NCBI RefSeq assembly: GCF_013364275.1
Contig: NZ_CP054932.1
Coordinates: 7,316,001-7,380,000, forward strand
Direction of reading: 5' to 3'
From: Actinomadura sp. NAK00032
GTDB lineage: Bacteria; Actinomycetota; Actinomycetes; Streptosporangiales; Streptosporangiaceae
DNA length: 64,000 nucleotides
Of this stretch, positions 41,719 through 53,711 are shown piece by piece; within the stretch, counting starts at the first letter, position 1, and each line of letters begins with the position of its first letter. Both the position numbers and the translations under genes were made by a program. Below the pieces are notes generated by a model. That model was not told the origin of the DNA. It searched no databases and worked only from the letters and a program-made list of their open reading frames with translations.

Positions 41719-42492
41719 ATGACCACATCGACCGCGAGCCCGCAGCAGGAGACGGTGCGGGCCATCCTGGACCACCACGAGCGGCTCGGCCGGACCCTGG
41801 CCGACCACGCGCTCACCATCGCCCGCGCCGTCGACCAGCTCGTCGCCCCCTACGAGCGGCGGGACACGCTCGTGGCGTTCCTGAAGGAGGAGATCGTCCC
41901 GCACGCCGAGGCCGAGGAGTCGACGCTCTACAAGGCCGCCGAGGACCTGCCGGAGGCCCGGCTGCTGCTGCGGGCCATGCTGCGCGAGCACACCGTGCTG
42001 CGCGAGCGGGTCGCGGCGCTGGAGGCGGCCCGGACGCCCTCCGAGGCGGTCGGCGCGGCGGCGGCCGTCAACGCCCTGTTCCAGTCGCACCTGGAGAAGG
42101 AGAACGACCTGATCCTGCCCGCGCTCGTGGACGCCGGCGTGAAGCTCGACGCGCTGCTCGACGGCATGCACGCCATCCTCGGCAAGGACGAGGGGGCCCA
42201 CGGCGACCACCACTGCACCTGCGGCGGCCACGACGACCCCGGCACGCCGGGCGCGACCGCCGAGGTCGCCGACGGGGTGCTGGACGTGCGGACGCTCGTC
42301 CCCGCGCAGCGCCACCAGCAGATCTTCGCCGCGTTCGGCGGGCTCACCGCCGGGACGGCGTTCGTCCTCGTCAACGACCACGACCCGAAGCCGCTGTACT
42401 ACCAGTTCGCCGCCGAGCACCCCGGCGCGTTCACCTGGGACTACGAGGAGTCGGGCCCCGAGGTGTGGAAGGTCCGCATCGGACGTCCCTGA
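41719..42492 (+). CDS. Hemerythrin-DUF2249 fusion protein
   Basis: 257 residues from ATG 41719. N-terminal hemerythrin HHE domain (about 8-140): ILDHHERLGRTL, VPHAEAEESTLY, REHTVLRERV, SHLEKENDLILP supply the di-iron His/Glu ligands. A His/Cys-rich linker (DHHCTCGGHDD) leads to DUF2249 (about 185-257): LDVRTLVPAQRHQQIF and KPLYYQFAAEHPG. Similar fusions occur with denitrification and NO-stress genes; iron-centre repair or NO binding is likely. Divergent from the nirK operon. Confidence 0.9.
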   Translation: MTTSTASPQQETVRAILDHHERLGRTLADHALTIARAVDQLVAPYERRDTLVAFLKEEIVPHAEAEESTLYKAAEDLPEARLLLRAMLREHTVLRERVAALEAARTPSEAVGAAAAVNALFQSHLEKENDLILPALVDAGVKLDALLDGMHAILGKDEGAHGDHHCTCGGHDDPGTPGATAEVADGVLDVRTLVPAQRHQQIFAAFGGLTAGTAFVLVNDHDPKPLYYQFAAEHPGAFTWDYEESGPEVWKVRIGRP

Positions 42493-42506
42493 CCTCGGGC
42501 GCGAGC

Positions 42507-42542
42507 ACGCCTGACGGCCGCGGCGCGGCGGCCGTCAGGCGT
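42507..42542. terminator. Strong bidirectional hairpin
   Basis: ACGCCTGACGGCCG / CGGCCGTCAGGCGT, a perfect 14-base-pair stem with an 8-base loop, followed by TTT, between convergent hemerythrin and metH genes. Confidence 0.9.
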
Positions 42543-42562
42543 TTCGCACGTCCGGCGGCCCG

Positions 42563-46164
<3,602 letters not shown>

Positions 46165-46168
<4 letters not shown>

Positions 46169-46194
46169 ATGTTTTCGAGCACCTCCCAGCTCAT
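46165..46194 (-). CDS. Nine-codon leader frame MSWEVLENI overlapping the metH start
   Basis: ATG 46194 to TGA 46165; its stop and the metH ATG share ATATGA. AAGGG lies 9-13 bases before this ATG, at the edge of the riboswitch, whereas GGGAGG lies 13 bases before the metH ATG, which is longer than usual. The arrangement would let metH translation be coupled to a start next to the riboswitch. It may equally be chance; conservation would decide. Confidence 0.35.
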
Positions 46195-46196
46195 GT

Positions 46197-46272
46197 GGGA
46201 GGCGCCCTTGCGGAAGTCGGTGTCAGGGGCCCGAGCGTGGCGGGCTGACGCCCGTTGCAGCGCCTCTCGGAC
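46197..46272 (-). promoter_or_regulatory. S-adenosylhomocysteine (SAH) riboswitch upstream of metH
   Basis: The minus strand carries CCGAGAGGCGCTGCAACGGG, closing CCACGCTCGG and a distal GGGCGCCTC. CCGAG pairs with CTCGG (P1), the GGG...CCC hairpin sits between them, and GAGGCGC pairs with GCGCCTC as the pseudoknot-type helix. GCGCTGCAACGGG is the hallmark core of the SAH riboswitch class, which switches methyl-cycle genes on when SAH accumulates. It lies about 30 bases upstream of metH, as expected. Confidence 0.88.
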
Positions 46273-46341
46273 CCGTCTCGAGGTTACCTTCCCGAGATCC
46301 GGTGTGTCAGTCGCGTCCCACGATGCGGGCACGATGAGGTG

Positions 46342-46971
46342 ATGCGCGCGCGACCGATCTCACCGTCACGGGTGGTCACCGAACTCTCCGAGCGGATCGC
46401 CGCCGCCGACCGCGGCTCGTGGCTCCGGGTCGCGGTGGACGGCGCGCCACCTGCGGCTCCGTGGGACCTCGCCGACGCGCTCGCCGCCCCGCTGCGCGCG
46501 CTGGGGCGGGACGTGGTCCGGGTGTCGGCGCGCGGCTTCCTGCGCCCCGCGTCGCTGCGCTACGAGTTCGGCCGGGACGACCCCGACGCCTTCTACGACG
46601 CGTGGCTCGACGTGAACGGGCTGGTCCGGGAGGTGCTGGCGCCGCTGGAGCCGGGCGGGACGGGCCGGGTGCTGCCGAGCCTGTGGGACGCCGAGCGCGA
46701 CCGGGCGACCCGCGCCCGGTACGTGGACGTCCAGCCCGGCGGGGTGTGCCTGCTGGACGGATCGCTGCTGCTCGGCCGGGGTCTGCCGGTCGAGCTGGCC
46801 GTCCATCTGACGCTGTCGGCCGGGGCCCTCGCGCGCCGCACGCCGGATGACCGGATGTGGACGCTGCCCGCCTACGCGCGCTACGACTCCGAGGTGGACC
46901 CGGTGCGCACCGCCGACGTGGTCCTGAAGGTGGACGACCCCGAGCATCCGGCGCTGATCACCGCCGCATAG
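46342..46971 (+). CDS. Uridine kinase-like protein with degenerate P-loop
   Basis: 209 residues from ATG 46342; AGGTG immediately upstream is a weak ribosome site. The fold order is that of nucleoside kinases (LRVAVDG, then VVRVSARGFLRPASLR, FYDAWLDVNGLVREVL, LLDGSLLL), but the Walker A loop GxxGxGKT is replaced by GAPPAAPWDLA, with no Lys/Thr. Actinobacterial relatives annotated as uridine kinases share this loss. ATP-dependent phosphorylation is therefore doubtful. Confidence 0.75.
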   Translation: MRARPISPSRVVTELSERIAAADRGSWLRVAVDGAPPAAPWDLADALAAPLRALGRDVVRVSARGFLRPASLRYEFGRDDPDAFYDAWLDVNGLVREVLAPLEPGGTGRVLPSLWDAERDRATRARYVDVQPGGVCLLDGSLLLGRGLPVELAVHLTLSAGALARRTPDDRMWTLPAYARYDSEVDPVRTADVVLKVDDPEHPALITAA

Positions 46972-46976
46972 GCCGT

Positions 46977-47351
46977 TCAGGGACGCCATTCCGCCTGGTA
47001 GGCGGGGTGCGTGGCGTACGGGAGGGCGAGCAGGCGCAGGACCGATTCGCGGACGGCCTGCGCCGCCTCCAGCTCGGGCGTGCGGTGGCCCTGCCCGATG
47101 ATCCAGGCGTTCTTCTCGTAGTCGTCGACGAGCTGGCGCCTGGCGGCGACCTCGGCGAGCGTCCGGGCGGGGTGGTGGCGGGCGATGTGCTCGGCGTAGG
47201 CGTCGTTCTCGGCCTTGGCGACGAAGGCGGGTCCGTCCGTGTCGGTGTCGATGGTTCCGGAGGGGGTGGCCTTCCAGGGGGCGGACGCGCAGTCGCGGGC
47301 GATCTGCTCGTCCCGGGCCAGCCGGGCGCGGAGGAACTCCACCAAATCCAT
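46977..47351 (-). CDS. DUF6221 family protein
   Basis: 124 residues from ATG 47351 (AGGAT upstream). Pattern MDLVEFLRARLARDEQIARDC, then PWKATPSG, an HIARHHPARTLAEVAARRQLVDDYEK segment (in pieces) and a C-terminal LRLLALPYATHPAYQAEW, characteristic of DUF6221. Function unknown; often near mobile or conflict-type genes. Confidence 0.85.
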   Translation of the reverse strand: MDLVEFLRARLARDEQIARDCASAPWKATPSGTIDTDTDGPAFVAKAENDAYAEHIARHHPARTLAEVAARRQLVDDYEKNAWIIGQGHRTPELEAAQAVRESVLRLLALPYATHPAYQAEWRP

Positions 47352-47407
47352 GGGGCCATCCTGCCCTCTGCGAGAGCGGGACGGCCCCATGGGATTTCCG
47401 GAGACCG

Positions 47408-47471
47408 GAATCAGGCGGCGTCTGAATCAGGCGGCCTCGGAATCAGGCGGCCTCGGAATCAGGCGGCGCAG
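47408..47471. repeat. Four tandem 16-base repeats at the lipase stop codon
   Basis: GAATCAGGCGGC + 4 variable bases, units at 47408, 47424, 47440 and 47456; the middle two are identical. The last copy contains the stop codon of the convergent-strand lipase gene, so each repeat duplicates that stop. Probably replication slippage. Confidence 0.85.
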
Positions 47472-48712
47472 TTGCCGGTGACGGGCTTGCCGGCGAACCG
47501 GTCCGACAGGAACGCCATCGCGTCGGGCTCGCTCCAGAGCATGCCGGTCGCGTGCTCGGCGAACGTATAGGTCTTCCAGGTCAGGTTCGCGCCCTTCGCG
47601 CACCACGCCTTGTGCAGGGTGTCGGCCTGCGCGAACGGGATGATCTCGTCGTAGACGGCCTGCGTCTGGAACACCGGCATGGACGGCGCGGTGGAGCCGA
47701 GCTTGCCGGCGTCCAGCCGCTGCCGCCACTCGGGCGTGGCCAGCGGGTCGCTGGTGGTGTAGTCGCTGATCTTCTTGAACAGCGTCCCGGCGAGGGTGCC
47801 GATGCCGTCGACGCTGACCAGGCAGAGGCTCTCGGCCTTCTTCAGCAGCTCGCGGCCGGCGTCGTTGAGGTACTTCTCCAGGTCCAGCTCGGGGTAGGCG
47901 GTGTCGTAGCCGACCGCCGCCATGAACATCAGGCCGACGAACGGGGAGCCGTCCAGGCCCTTGGCGACCGCGAGCAGGTCGGCGGGCACGCCGCCCGCGA
48001 AGGCGCCCTTGATGTCGAGCTCGGGGGCGTAGCTGTCGGCCAGTTCCGCCGCCCAGCCCGAGGACGTCCCGCCCTGCGAGTAGCCCCAGAGGCCGACCGG
48101 CGCACCGCCGAGACCGGCCTCGGGGAGGCGCTGCGCGGCCCGCGCCATGTTCAGCACGGCCTTGCCCTGCGAGCCGCCCACCTCGTAGGTGTGCTGGCCG
48201 GGCGTGCCGAGACCCTCCATGTCGGTGACGGCGACGGCCCAGCCGCGGCTGAGGGCGTCCGCGACGAAGAACATCTCGTAGTCCATGCCCTGGGTGAGGG
48301 TGTAGGACGGGGCGCACGCGTCGCCGAGGCCGCGCGTTCCCACGGCGTAGGAGACGAGCGGGCGCTTGCCCTGCCCCGTCCACGCCTTGGTCGGGACGAG
48401 CACCATGCCGGACACGGCGGTCGGCGCGCCCTGCACCGTCTCCGACCGGTACAGCACCTGCCACGACTTGACGCCCGCGTACGGCGAATGGCCGATCGGG
48501 TCCATGCTGAACACTGCCGGGCGCGACCTGATGACGTCGCCGGGAGCGCCCGCCGGGAGCGGTGCGGGCGGCGTGTAGAACGGATCCTCGGCCGGGGGTT
48601 TGCTGTCCTGCGGTGCTGCGGCGGCGGTGCCCTGCAGGGCGGTCGCCGCCATGGCGAGCCCCACGCAGGACGCCGCGACGGTGCGCAGCACCCGGCGGAC
48701 GGTGATGGACAT
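47459..48712 (-). CDS. Secreted lipase (LIP/PF03583 family)
   Basis: 417 residues from ATG 48712 (AAGGG about 9 bases upstream). Signal peptide with RR, a hydrophobic core and cleavage near TAAAA-PQ. Serine-hydrolase elbow LWGYSQGGTSSG, an oxyanion VAVTDMEGLGTPG region, acid in PVFQTQAVYDEIIPF and a C-terminal FAEHATGML His. LIP-family triacylglycerol lipases of actinomycetes are secreted to this length. A Cys pair near the ends (GDACAPSY, GNCAA) may form a disulfide. Confidence 0.9.
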   Translation of the reverse strand: MSITVRRVLRTVAASCVGLAMAATALQGTAAAAPQDSKPPAEDPFYTPPAPLPAGAPGDVIRSRPAVFSMDPIGHSPYAGVKSWQVLYRSETVQGAPTAVSGMVLVPTKAWTGQGKRPLVSYAVGTRGLGDACAPSYTLTQGMDYEMFFVADALSRGWAVAVTDMEGLGTPGQHTYEVGGSQGKAVLNMARAAQRLPEAGLGGAPVGLWGYSQGGTSSGWAAELADSYAPELDIKGAFAGGVPADLLAVAKGLDGSPFVGLMFMAAVGYDTAYPELDLEKYLNDAGRELLKKAESLCLVSVDGIGTLAGTLFKKISDYTTSDPLATPEWRQRLDAGKLGSTAPSMPVFQTQAVYDEIIPFAQADTLHKAWCAKGANLTWKTYTFAEHATGMLWSEPDAMAFLSDRFAGKPVTGNCAA

Positions 48713-48848
48713 GGCGGGTAACCCTTCGTCTTCCCCTGCCGTCGGCGTGACGGCCACCCGACCGTAACGTAATTGGACACTTACTCCAATGAAGCTCGGA
48801 ACACATCGGCGCAGGTGCTTTTGTCGTGCGGCGACAAAAGCGGCGGCC

Positions 48849-49988
48849 TCAGTCACGCAGCGGCGCGCGGACCGTGCGCCCCTTCCACGCGCCGCCCCGT
48901 CCGGCGCGGTGGCGGCGCGCGGAATCGACCGTCATGGCGGCGTACATCAGCGCGACGAGCGGCAGCCCGAGGGCGCGCAGCGGCGACAGGCCGTAGAAGC
49001 GGAGCATCGGCACGTACGTGGCGGTCATGAGCGTCCAGGCGAGGGCGCCCGCCGCCGGCGCCGTGCGGTCGGCGGCGGCGGCTCCGGCGAGGGTCGCGGC
49101 GGGCGGGACCGCGTAGAGCAGCAGCAGGCCGAGGACGGTGCCCGCCAGCAGCGCGGGCGAGTAGCGCAGCTGGTGGTAGGCGCTGCGGGCGATCATCATC
49201 CACAGGTCGGCGAGGCGGGGATAGGGGCGGCGGCTGACCACGTCCCGGCTCAGGTCGAGGCGGCAGCGCCCGCCGGCGCGTTTGATGAGGCGTCCCATCG
49301 CGACGTCGTCGATCAGCGCGCCGCGGATCGCGGCGACACCGCCCGCCTTCTCCAGCACGTCGCGCCGGACGAGCATGCAGCCGCCGGCCGCGGCTGCGGT
49401 GCGCGCCCCGTCGCGGGTGACGCGGCGGAACGGGTAGAGCTGCGCGAAGAAGTACACGAACGCGGGCACGATCACCCGTTCCCAGCGGGTGCGGACGCTC
49501 AGCGTCGCCATCTGGGAGACGAGGTCGCGCCGCTCCTCCACGGCCGCGCGGACGAGCCGCCGCACGGTGCCGGGAGCGTAGGCGATGTCGGCGTCGGTGA
49601 AGAGGTAGAAGCCGGGTTCACCGGCGGCGCGGACGCCCTCCGCCATGGCCCACACCTTGCCCGCCCACCCCTCGGGACGCTCCCGCGCGGACACGACGCG
49701 CGCTCCGAGCCGGGCGGCCGTCTCGGCGGTGCCGTCGCCGCTCCCGTCGTCGACCACGAGCACGCGGAACGCGCCCGGATACTCCTGGGCGAGGAGCGTC
49801 GGCAGCGTCTCCGGCAGGATCGCCGCCTCGTCGCGGGCCGGGACGACCGCCGCGACCTCCGGCCATTCGGGCGGGTCGGGGGCGTCGTCCGGCAGGCCGG
49901 GCCCGGTGCGCCAGAAGGCGCCGTGGCCGAACGCCAGGTACAGCCATCCGGCCAGCGCCGCCACCGCCGCCGCGTCCACGATCACCAT
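48849..49988 (-). CDS. hpnB: Hopanoid-associated glycosyltransferase HpnB, family 2
   Basis: 379 residues from ATG 49988 (GGAGA just upstream; GTG 49985 is possible). One N-terminal helix (IVDAAAVAALAGWLYLAFG), a GT-A domain with PARDEAAILPETLPTLLAQEYPG, VLVVDDGSGDGTAE (donor-site Asp), LFTDADI (DxD), ALIDDVAMG, and two to four C-terminal helices. The arrangement is that of HpnB. No other hopanoid gene is in the window. Confidence 0.85.
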   Translation of the reverse strand: MVIVDAAAVAALAGWLYLAFGHGAFWRTGPGLPDDAPDPPEWPEVAAVVPARDEAAILPETLPTLLAQEYPGAFRVLVVDDGSGDGTAETAARLGARVVSARERPEGWAGKVWAMAEGVRAAGEPGFYLFTDADIAYAPGTVRRLVRAAVEERRDLVSQMATLSVRTRWERVIVPAFVYFFAQLYPFRRVTRDGARTAAAAGGCMLVRRDVLEKAGGVAAIRGALIDDVAMGRLIKRAGGRCRLDLSRDVVSRRPYPRLADLWMMIARSAYHQLRYSPALLAGTVLGLLLLYAVPPAATLAGAAAADRTAPAAGALAWTLMTATYVPMLRFYGLSPLRALGLPLVALMYAAMTVDSARRHRAGRGGAWKGRTVRAPLRD

Positions 49989-50059
49989 TCTCCGCAGCGT
50001 GGCACCGCGCCGGGGCTGCGTCCACCGGGCGCGTCCACCGGGGGCGTCCACCGGGCGCG

Positions 50060-51163
50060 TCAGCTCAGCGCGTCGAACGCCGCGCGGACATGGGCGCGCT
50101 CCTCGGCGGTGACGTCCGCCGGACGGTGCGCGCAGGCGTTGTCGATCGCCGTCCGCAGCCGCGCCTCGGCGGCCTCGGCGGCGGGGGTGAGCGCACCGAC
50201 GACGGAGAGGGTGACGGCGGCGCCGCGCGTTCCGGCGTCGAGCTTCTGGTGGCGCTCGAACTCCTCGGCGAGTTTGCGGAGCCCGGCCGCCTGGTCGGCC
50301 TGGTCGGGCACGGGAAGGGCGATCGCTCCGCCGGCCAGTGCCAGGTGCTCGCGGTAGCGGTCCTGCCAGGACGTCCACTGCCAGCCCGGCCAGTGCGCGC
50401 CGGCCTCGTCCAGGATGCGGTCGAGCGTGCGGAGCGTCCAGGCGCCCGCGCACTTGGCGTCGGCGTCGAGGTGGACGCCCTCGTCCGGGAAGGCCGGCCA
50501 GGAGACGACCGGTGACCAGCCCCGGTAGGCCTCCAGCGAGGCGGCGCCGTTCTCGATCACCATGGACGCGGTGGCGCGGGCCATGTAGGCGCGCGTCAGG
50601 CCGCCCTGGACGACGGTGACCAGGGTGGCCGGGGACGCCTCCTCGGCCGGCCGCACCGGCGGCACCGGGATCGGCAGCTCCCTCGGCAGCTCACTGCCGG
50701 GCGGGTAGACGTCCGGGTTCAGCTCGAACTGCGGCAGCGCGGCCATGAACTCCTCGGGCGTGCGGATGTCGTCCGCCACGGGGATGCCGCTCCAGCGGCG
50801 CACGCCGCGCTCGTCCTGCCCGACCGCGCCGACGATCTCGCGGAGCCCGTCGTAGGCCCAGTCGAGCCGCCAGCCCGCCGGCCACGTCCGCCGCAGGACG
50901 GCGAGCGCCGCCGCCCGGTGGCCGGGGCCGTCGAGGCAGTCGGAGAACCAGAGCAGCCGCCGCTCGCCGAGGTCGATGAGGGCCGCCCCGCTGCACTCGC
51001 ATTCGTTCAGCCACGCGTCCACCCGCCGCTGCCCGCGCGCGAACCGCTCCGCGAACTCCGGCCCGGGGAGCATGTCCAGCTCCATGGAGTACCCGCCCCA
51101 CTGGGAGTAGTACAGCTCCCAGGAGCCGCCGTCCTTGATCACATAGTGCGCCCGCTCTCCCAT
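50060..51163 (-). CDS. Unrecognised 367-residue protein
   Basis: Starts at ATG 51163 (ATG 51187 is in frame). YVIKDGGSWELYYSQWGGYSMELDMLPGPEFAERFARGQ (in pieces) and LIDLGERRLLWFSDCLDGPG open the protein. VVSWPAFPDEGVHLDADAKCAG and WPGWQWTSWQDRYREHL sit in the second half, which ends in helices. No enzyme motif seen. Divergent from hsdM, with a TACCAT box 8 bases before its start. It resembles uncharacterised actinobacterial proteins only. Confidence 0.75.
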   Translation of the reverse strand: MGERAHYVIKDGGSWELYYSQWGGYSMELDMLPGPEFAERFARGQRRVDAWLNECECSGAALIDLGERRLLWFSDCLDGPGHRAAALAVLRRTWPAGWRLDWAYDGLREIVGAVGQDERGVRRWSGIPVADDIRTPEEFMAALPQFELNPDVYPPGSELPRELPIPVPPVRPAEEASPATLVTVVQGGLTRAYMARATASMVIENGAASLEAYRGWSPVVSWPAFPDEGVHLDADAKCAGAWTLRTLDRILDEAGAHWPGWQWTSWQDRYREHLALAGGAIALPVPDQADQAAGLRKLAEEFERHQKLDAGTRGAAVTLSVVGALTPAAEAAEARLRTAIDNACAHRPADVTAEERAHVRAAFDALS

Positions 51164-51254
51164 GAACGCCGATGGTAATCGAATCATTACACACCGTTGG
51201 GACGTTTCCGGGAATCGGCCCGGTTCGGCCGCCGGGCGGCACGGCGGCGGACGC

Positions 51255-51267
51255 TAGAGTCACGCGG
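51255..51267 (+). promoter_or_regulatory. Probable -10 box of a leaderless promoter
   Basis: TAGAGT at 51255-51260 ends 7 bases before the GTG at 51268, with no ribosome site between. Confidence 0.5.
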
Positions 51268-52656
51268 GTGGACGACGTCCTCTGGAAGGCCCTCTGGAAG
51301 GCGGCCGGCACGCTGCGGGGCTCGGTCGACGCGGCGCAGTACAAGGACTTCGTTCTCGGGCTGGTGTTCCTCAAGTACGTGTCCGACGCGTCCGGCGACG
51401 GGTCGTTCACCGTGCCCGACGGGGCGCACTGGGCCGACCTCACCGGCGAGCCCGCAGAGCCCGGCGCGCTCGGCGCGCGGATCGACGCGGCCATGGACGC
51501 GGTCATGCGGGCCAACCCGCCCCTCGACGGCGCGCTCCCGAAGATCTTCACCGGCGTCGACCAGCGGCGGCTCGGCGAACTCGTCGCGGTGATCGGGGAC
51601 GTCCGGTTCGACGGGCGGGCCGCGCGGGACGTGCTGGGCGAGGTCTACGAGTACTTCCTGGAGAAGTTCGCCCGCGCGGAGGGAAAGCGCGGCGGCGAGT
51701 TCTACACGCCGCCCTGCGTGGTGCGGCTGCTGGTCGAGGTCCTGGAGCCGTTCAAGGGGCGGGTGTACGACCCGTGCTGCGGCTCGGGCGGCATGTTCGT
51801 CCAGGCGGAGAAGTTCGTCCTCAGCCACCGGGGGCGGCCGGCCGACATCGCCGTCCACGGGCAGGAGGCCAACGAGCGGACGTGGCGGCTGGCCAAGATG
51901 AACCTCGCCGTGCACGGGATCTCCGGCGACATCCGCCGCGCCGACACCTTCCACGCGGACGCGCACCCGGCCCTGCAAGCCGATCACGTGCTGGCGAACC
52001 CGCCGTTCAACATGTCGGACTGGTACCGCGACCCCGGCGACCCGCGCTGGCGGTACGGCGTCCCGCCCGCCGGGAACGCCAACTTCGCCTGGATCCAGCA
52101 CATCGTCTCCAAGCTCGGGCCGGGCGGCCGCGCGGGCGTGGTGATGGCGAACGGCTCGATGTCGTCCCGGCAGTCGGGCGAGGGCGGTATCCGCTCGGCC
52201 CTGGTGGAGGCGGGCCTGGTCTCGTGCGTGGTCGCGCTGCCGGACCGGCTCTTCCGCAGCACCCCGATCCCCGCGTGCCTCTGGTTCCTCGACCGGACCC
52301 CGCAGGACCGGGTCCTGTTCGTCGACGCCCGGCACATGGGGACGATGGTCGACCGCACCGAGCGCGTCCTCACGGGGAACGACATCACCCGGATCGCCGA
52401 CACGTACCGTTCCTGGCGCAGCGGCGGCCACTCTGACGTCCCGGGTTTCTGCCATTCGGCCGGTTTGGACGAGATCAGGTCCCATGACCACGTCCTCACG
52501 CCGGGACGGTATGTCGGTGCCGCTAAGGCGTCGTCCGGTGCGGAGCCGGCGGACGACAGGGTCGAGCGCCTCACCCGCGAACTGCTCGCGCATCTGGACG
52601 AGTCGGCGCGGCTCGACCAGGTCGTCCGGGCGGAGCTGGGGCGCCTGGATGGCTGA
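51268..52656 (+). CDS. hsdM: Type I restriction-modification DNA methylase, M subunit
   Basis: 462 residues from GTG 51268. HsdM_N helical domain (1-130), then the N6-adenine methylase: FYTPPCVVRLLVEVL, motif I YDPCCGSGGMF, motif IV LANPPFNMSDW and C-terminal coiled segment RVERLTRELLAHLDE. It methylates adenine with HsdS. The stop overlaps the hsdS start by 8 bases. No hsdR gene follows in the window. Confidence 0.95.
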   Translation: MDDVLWKALWKAAGTLRGSVDAAQYKDFVLGLVFLKYVSDASGDGSFTVPDGAHWADLTGEPAEPGALGARIDAAMDAVMRANPPLDGALPKIFTGVDQRRLGELVAVIGDVRFDGRAARDVLGEVYEYFLEKFARAEGKRGGEFYTPPCVVRLLVEVLEPFKGRVYDPCCGSGGMFVQAEKFVLSHRGRPADIAVHGQEANERTWRLAKMNLAVHGISGDIRRADTFHADAHPALQADHVLANPPFNMSDWYRDPGDPRWRYGVPPAGNANFAWIQHIVSKLGPGGRAGVVMANGSMSSRQSGEGGIRSALVEAGLVSCVVALPDRLFRSTPIPACLWFLDRTPQDRVLFVDARHMGTMVDRTERVLTGNDITRIADTYRSWRSGGHSDVPGFCHSAGLDEIRSHDHVLTPGRYVGAAKASSGAEPADDRVERLTRELLAHLDESARLDQVVRAELGRLDG

Positions 52657-53680
52657 CGTGGCGCTCGGCGAGATCGTCACTTTCGCGAACGGCAAGTCGC
52701 GTCCGGCCGAAGGCTCCGCCTACCGCACCTACGGGGCCAACGGCGTCATCGGCACGTCCGGTGAATGCAACGCCGCCCCGCACACGACCATCGTCGGACG
52801 CGTGGGCACCTACTGCGGCGCCGTCCATTACAGCCCGGAACCGTGCTGGGTCACCGACAACGCCATCATCGCGGCGCCGAAGGACGGGGTGAACCCCCGC
52901 TACGTCTACTACCTGCTGGAACGGCTCGCTCTCAACCGCTACCGCATCGGCTCGGGGCAGCCCCTCCTCACACACGGGATCCTGAAGCGCCTCACGACCG
53001 GACGCCTGACCAGGGCGCAGCAGGACGCGGCGGCGGCCGTCCTCGGCGCCCTGGACGACAAGATCGCGGTCAACGAGCGCATCGCGGCCTGCGCCGACGA
53101 ACTCGTCCGCGCCCGCTACGCCTCGTCCCACGCCACGACCTCGATACGCATCGGCGAACTCGGAGAGCTCGTCCGGGCGAACGTCCCGCCCGCGCGGATC
53201 GGCGGCGCCGAGAACTACATCGCGCTGGAGCACATGCCGAAGCGCCGCATGTGGCTGTCGGCGTGGGCGGACGCGTCCGGCGTCACCAGCGCGAAGCTGC
53301 GCTTCGCCTCCGGCGACATCCTGTTCGGCAAGCTGCGGCCCTACTTCCACAAGGCCGGGCTCGCTTTCGTGGACGGCGTCGCCTCGACCGACATCCTCGT
53401 CGTCCGCCCGAAGGAGCCCGCGCACCGGGGCTGGCTGCTCGCGGCGCTGGCGAGCGACGAGGTGATCGCGCACGCGTCCGCCGTCGGCGACGGCACCCGG
53501 ATGCCGCGCGCCCGCTGGCCCGACATCGCCGCGTTCGAGATCCCGTGGCCGGGCGACGCCCGCGTCCGGGAGTTCCAGGGCTTCGTGGCCCCGCTGGCCG
53601 CCCGCGTGGAGGCCGCCACGACCGAGACCAGGGCCCTCACCGCGCTCCGCGACGCGCTCCTCCCCCGGCTGATCCCGTGA
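52649..53680 (+). CDS. hsdS: Type I restriction-modification specificity subunit
   Basis: 343 residues from ATG 52649. Two target-recognition domains, each starting with a short helix and ending in a conserved coil: ALGEIVTFANGKSRP...RYRIGSGQPLLTHGIL, LTRAQQDAAAAVLGALDDKIAVNER (in pieces), then IGELGELVRANVPPARIG, FGKLRPYFHKAGLAF, and VREFQGFVAPLAARVEAATTE. The recognised bipartite site cannot be read from sequence. Confidence 0.93.
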   Translation: MADVALGEIVTFANGKSRPAEGSAYRTYGANGVIGTSGECNAAPHTTIVGRVGTYCGAVHYSPEPCWVTDNAIIAAPKDGVNPRYVYYLLERLALNRYRIGSGQPLLTHGILKRLTTGRLTRAQQDAAAAVLGALDDKIAVNERIAACADELVRARYASSHATTSIRIGELGELVRANVPPARIGGAENYIALEHMPKRRMWLSAWADASGVTSAKLRFASGDILFGKLRPYFHKAGLAFVDGVASTDILVVRPKEPAHRGWLLAALASDEVIAHASAVGDGTRMPRARWPDIAAFEIPWPGDARVREFQGFVAPLAARVEAATTETRALTALRDALLPRLIP

Positions 53681-53711
53681 CGCCGGCGCCGGGCGGCGCC
53701 ATCATCGACGG

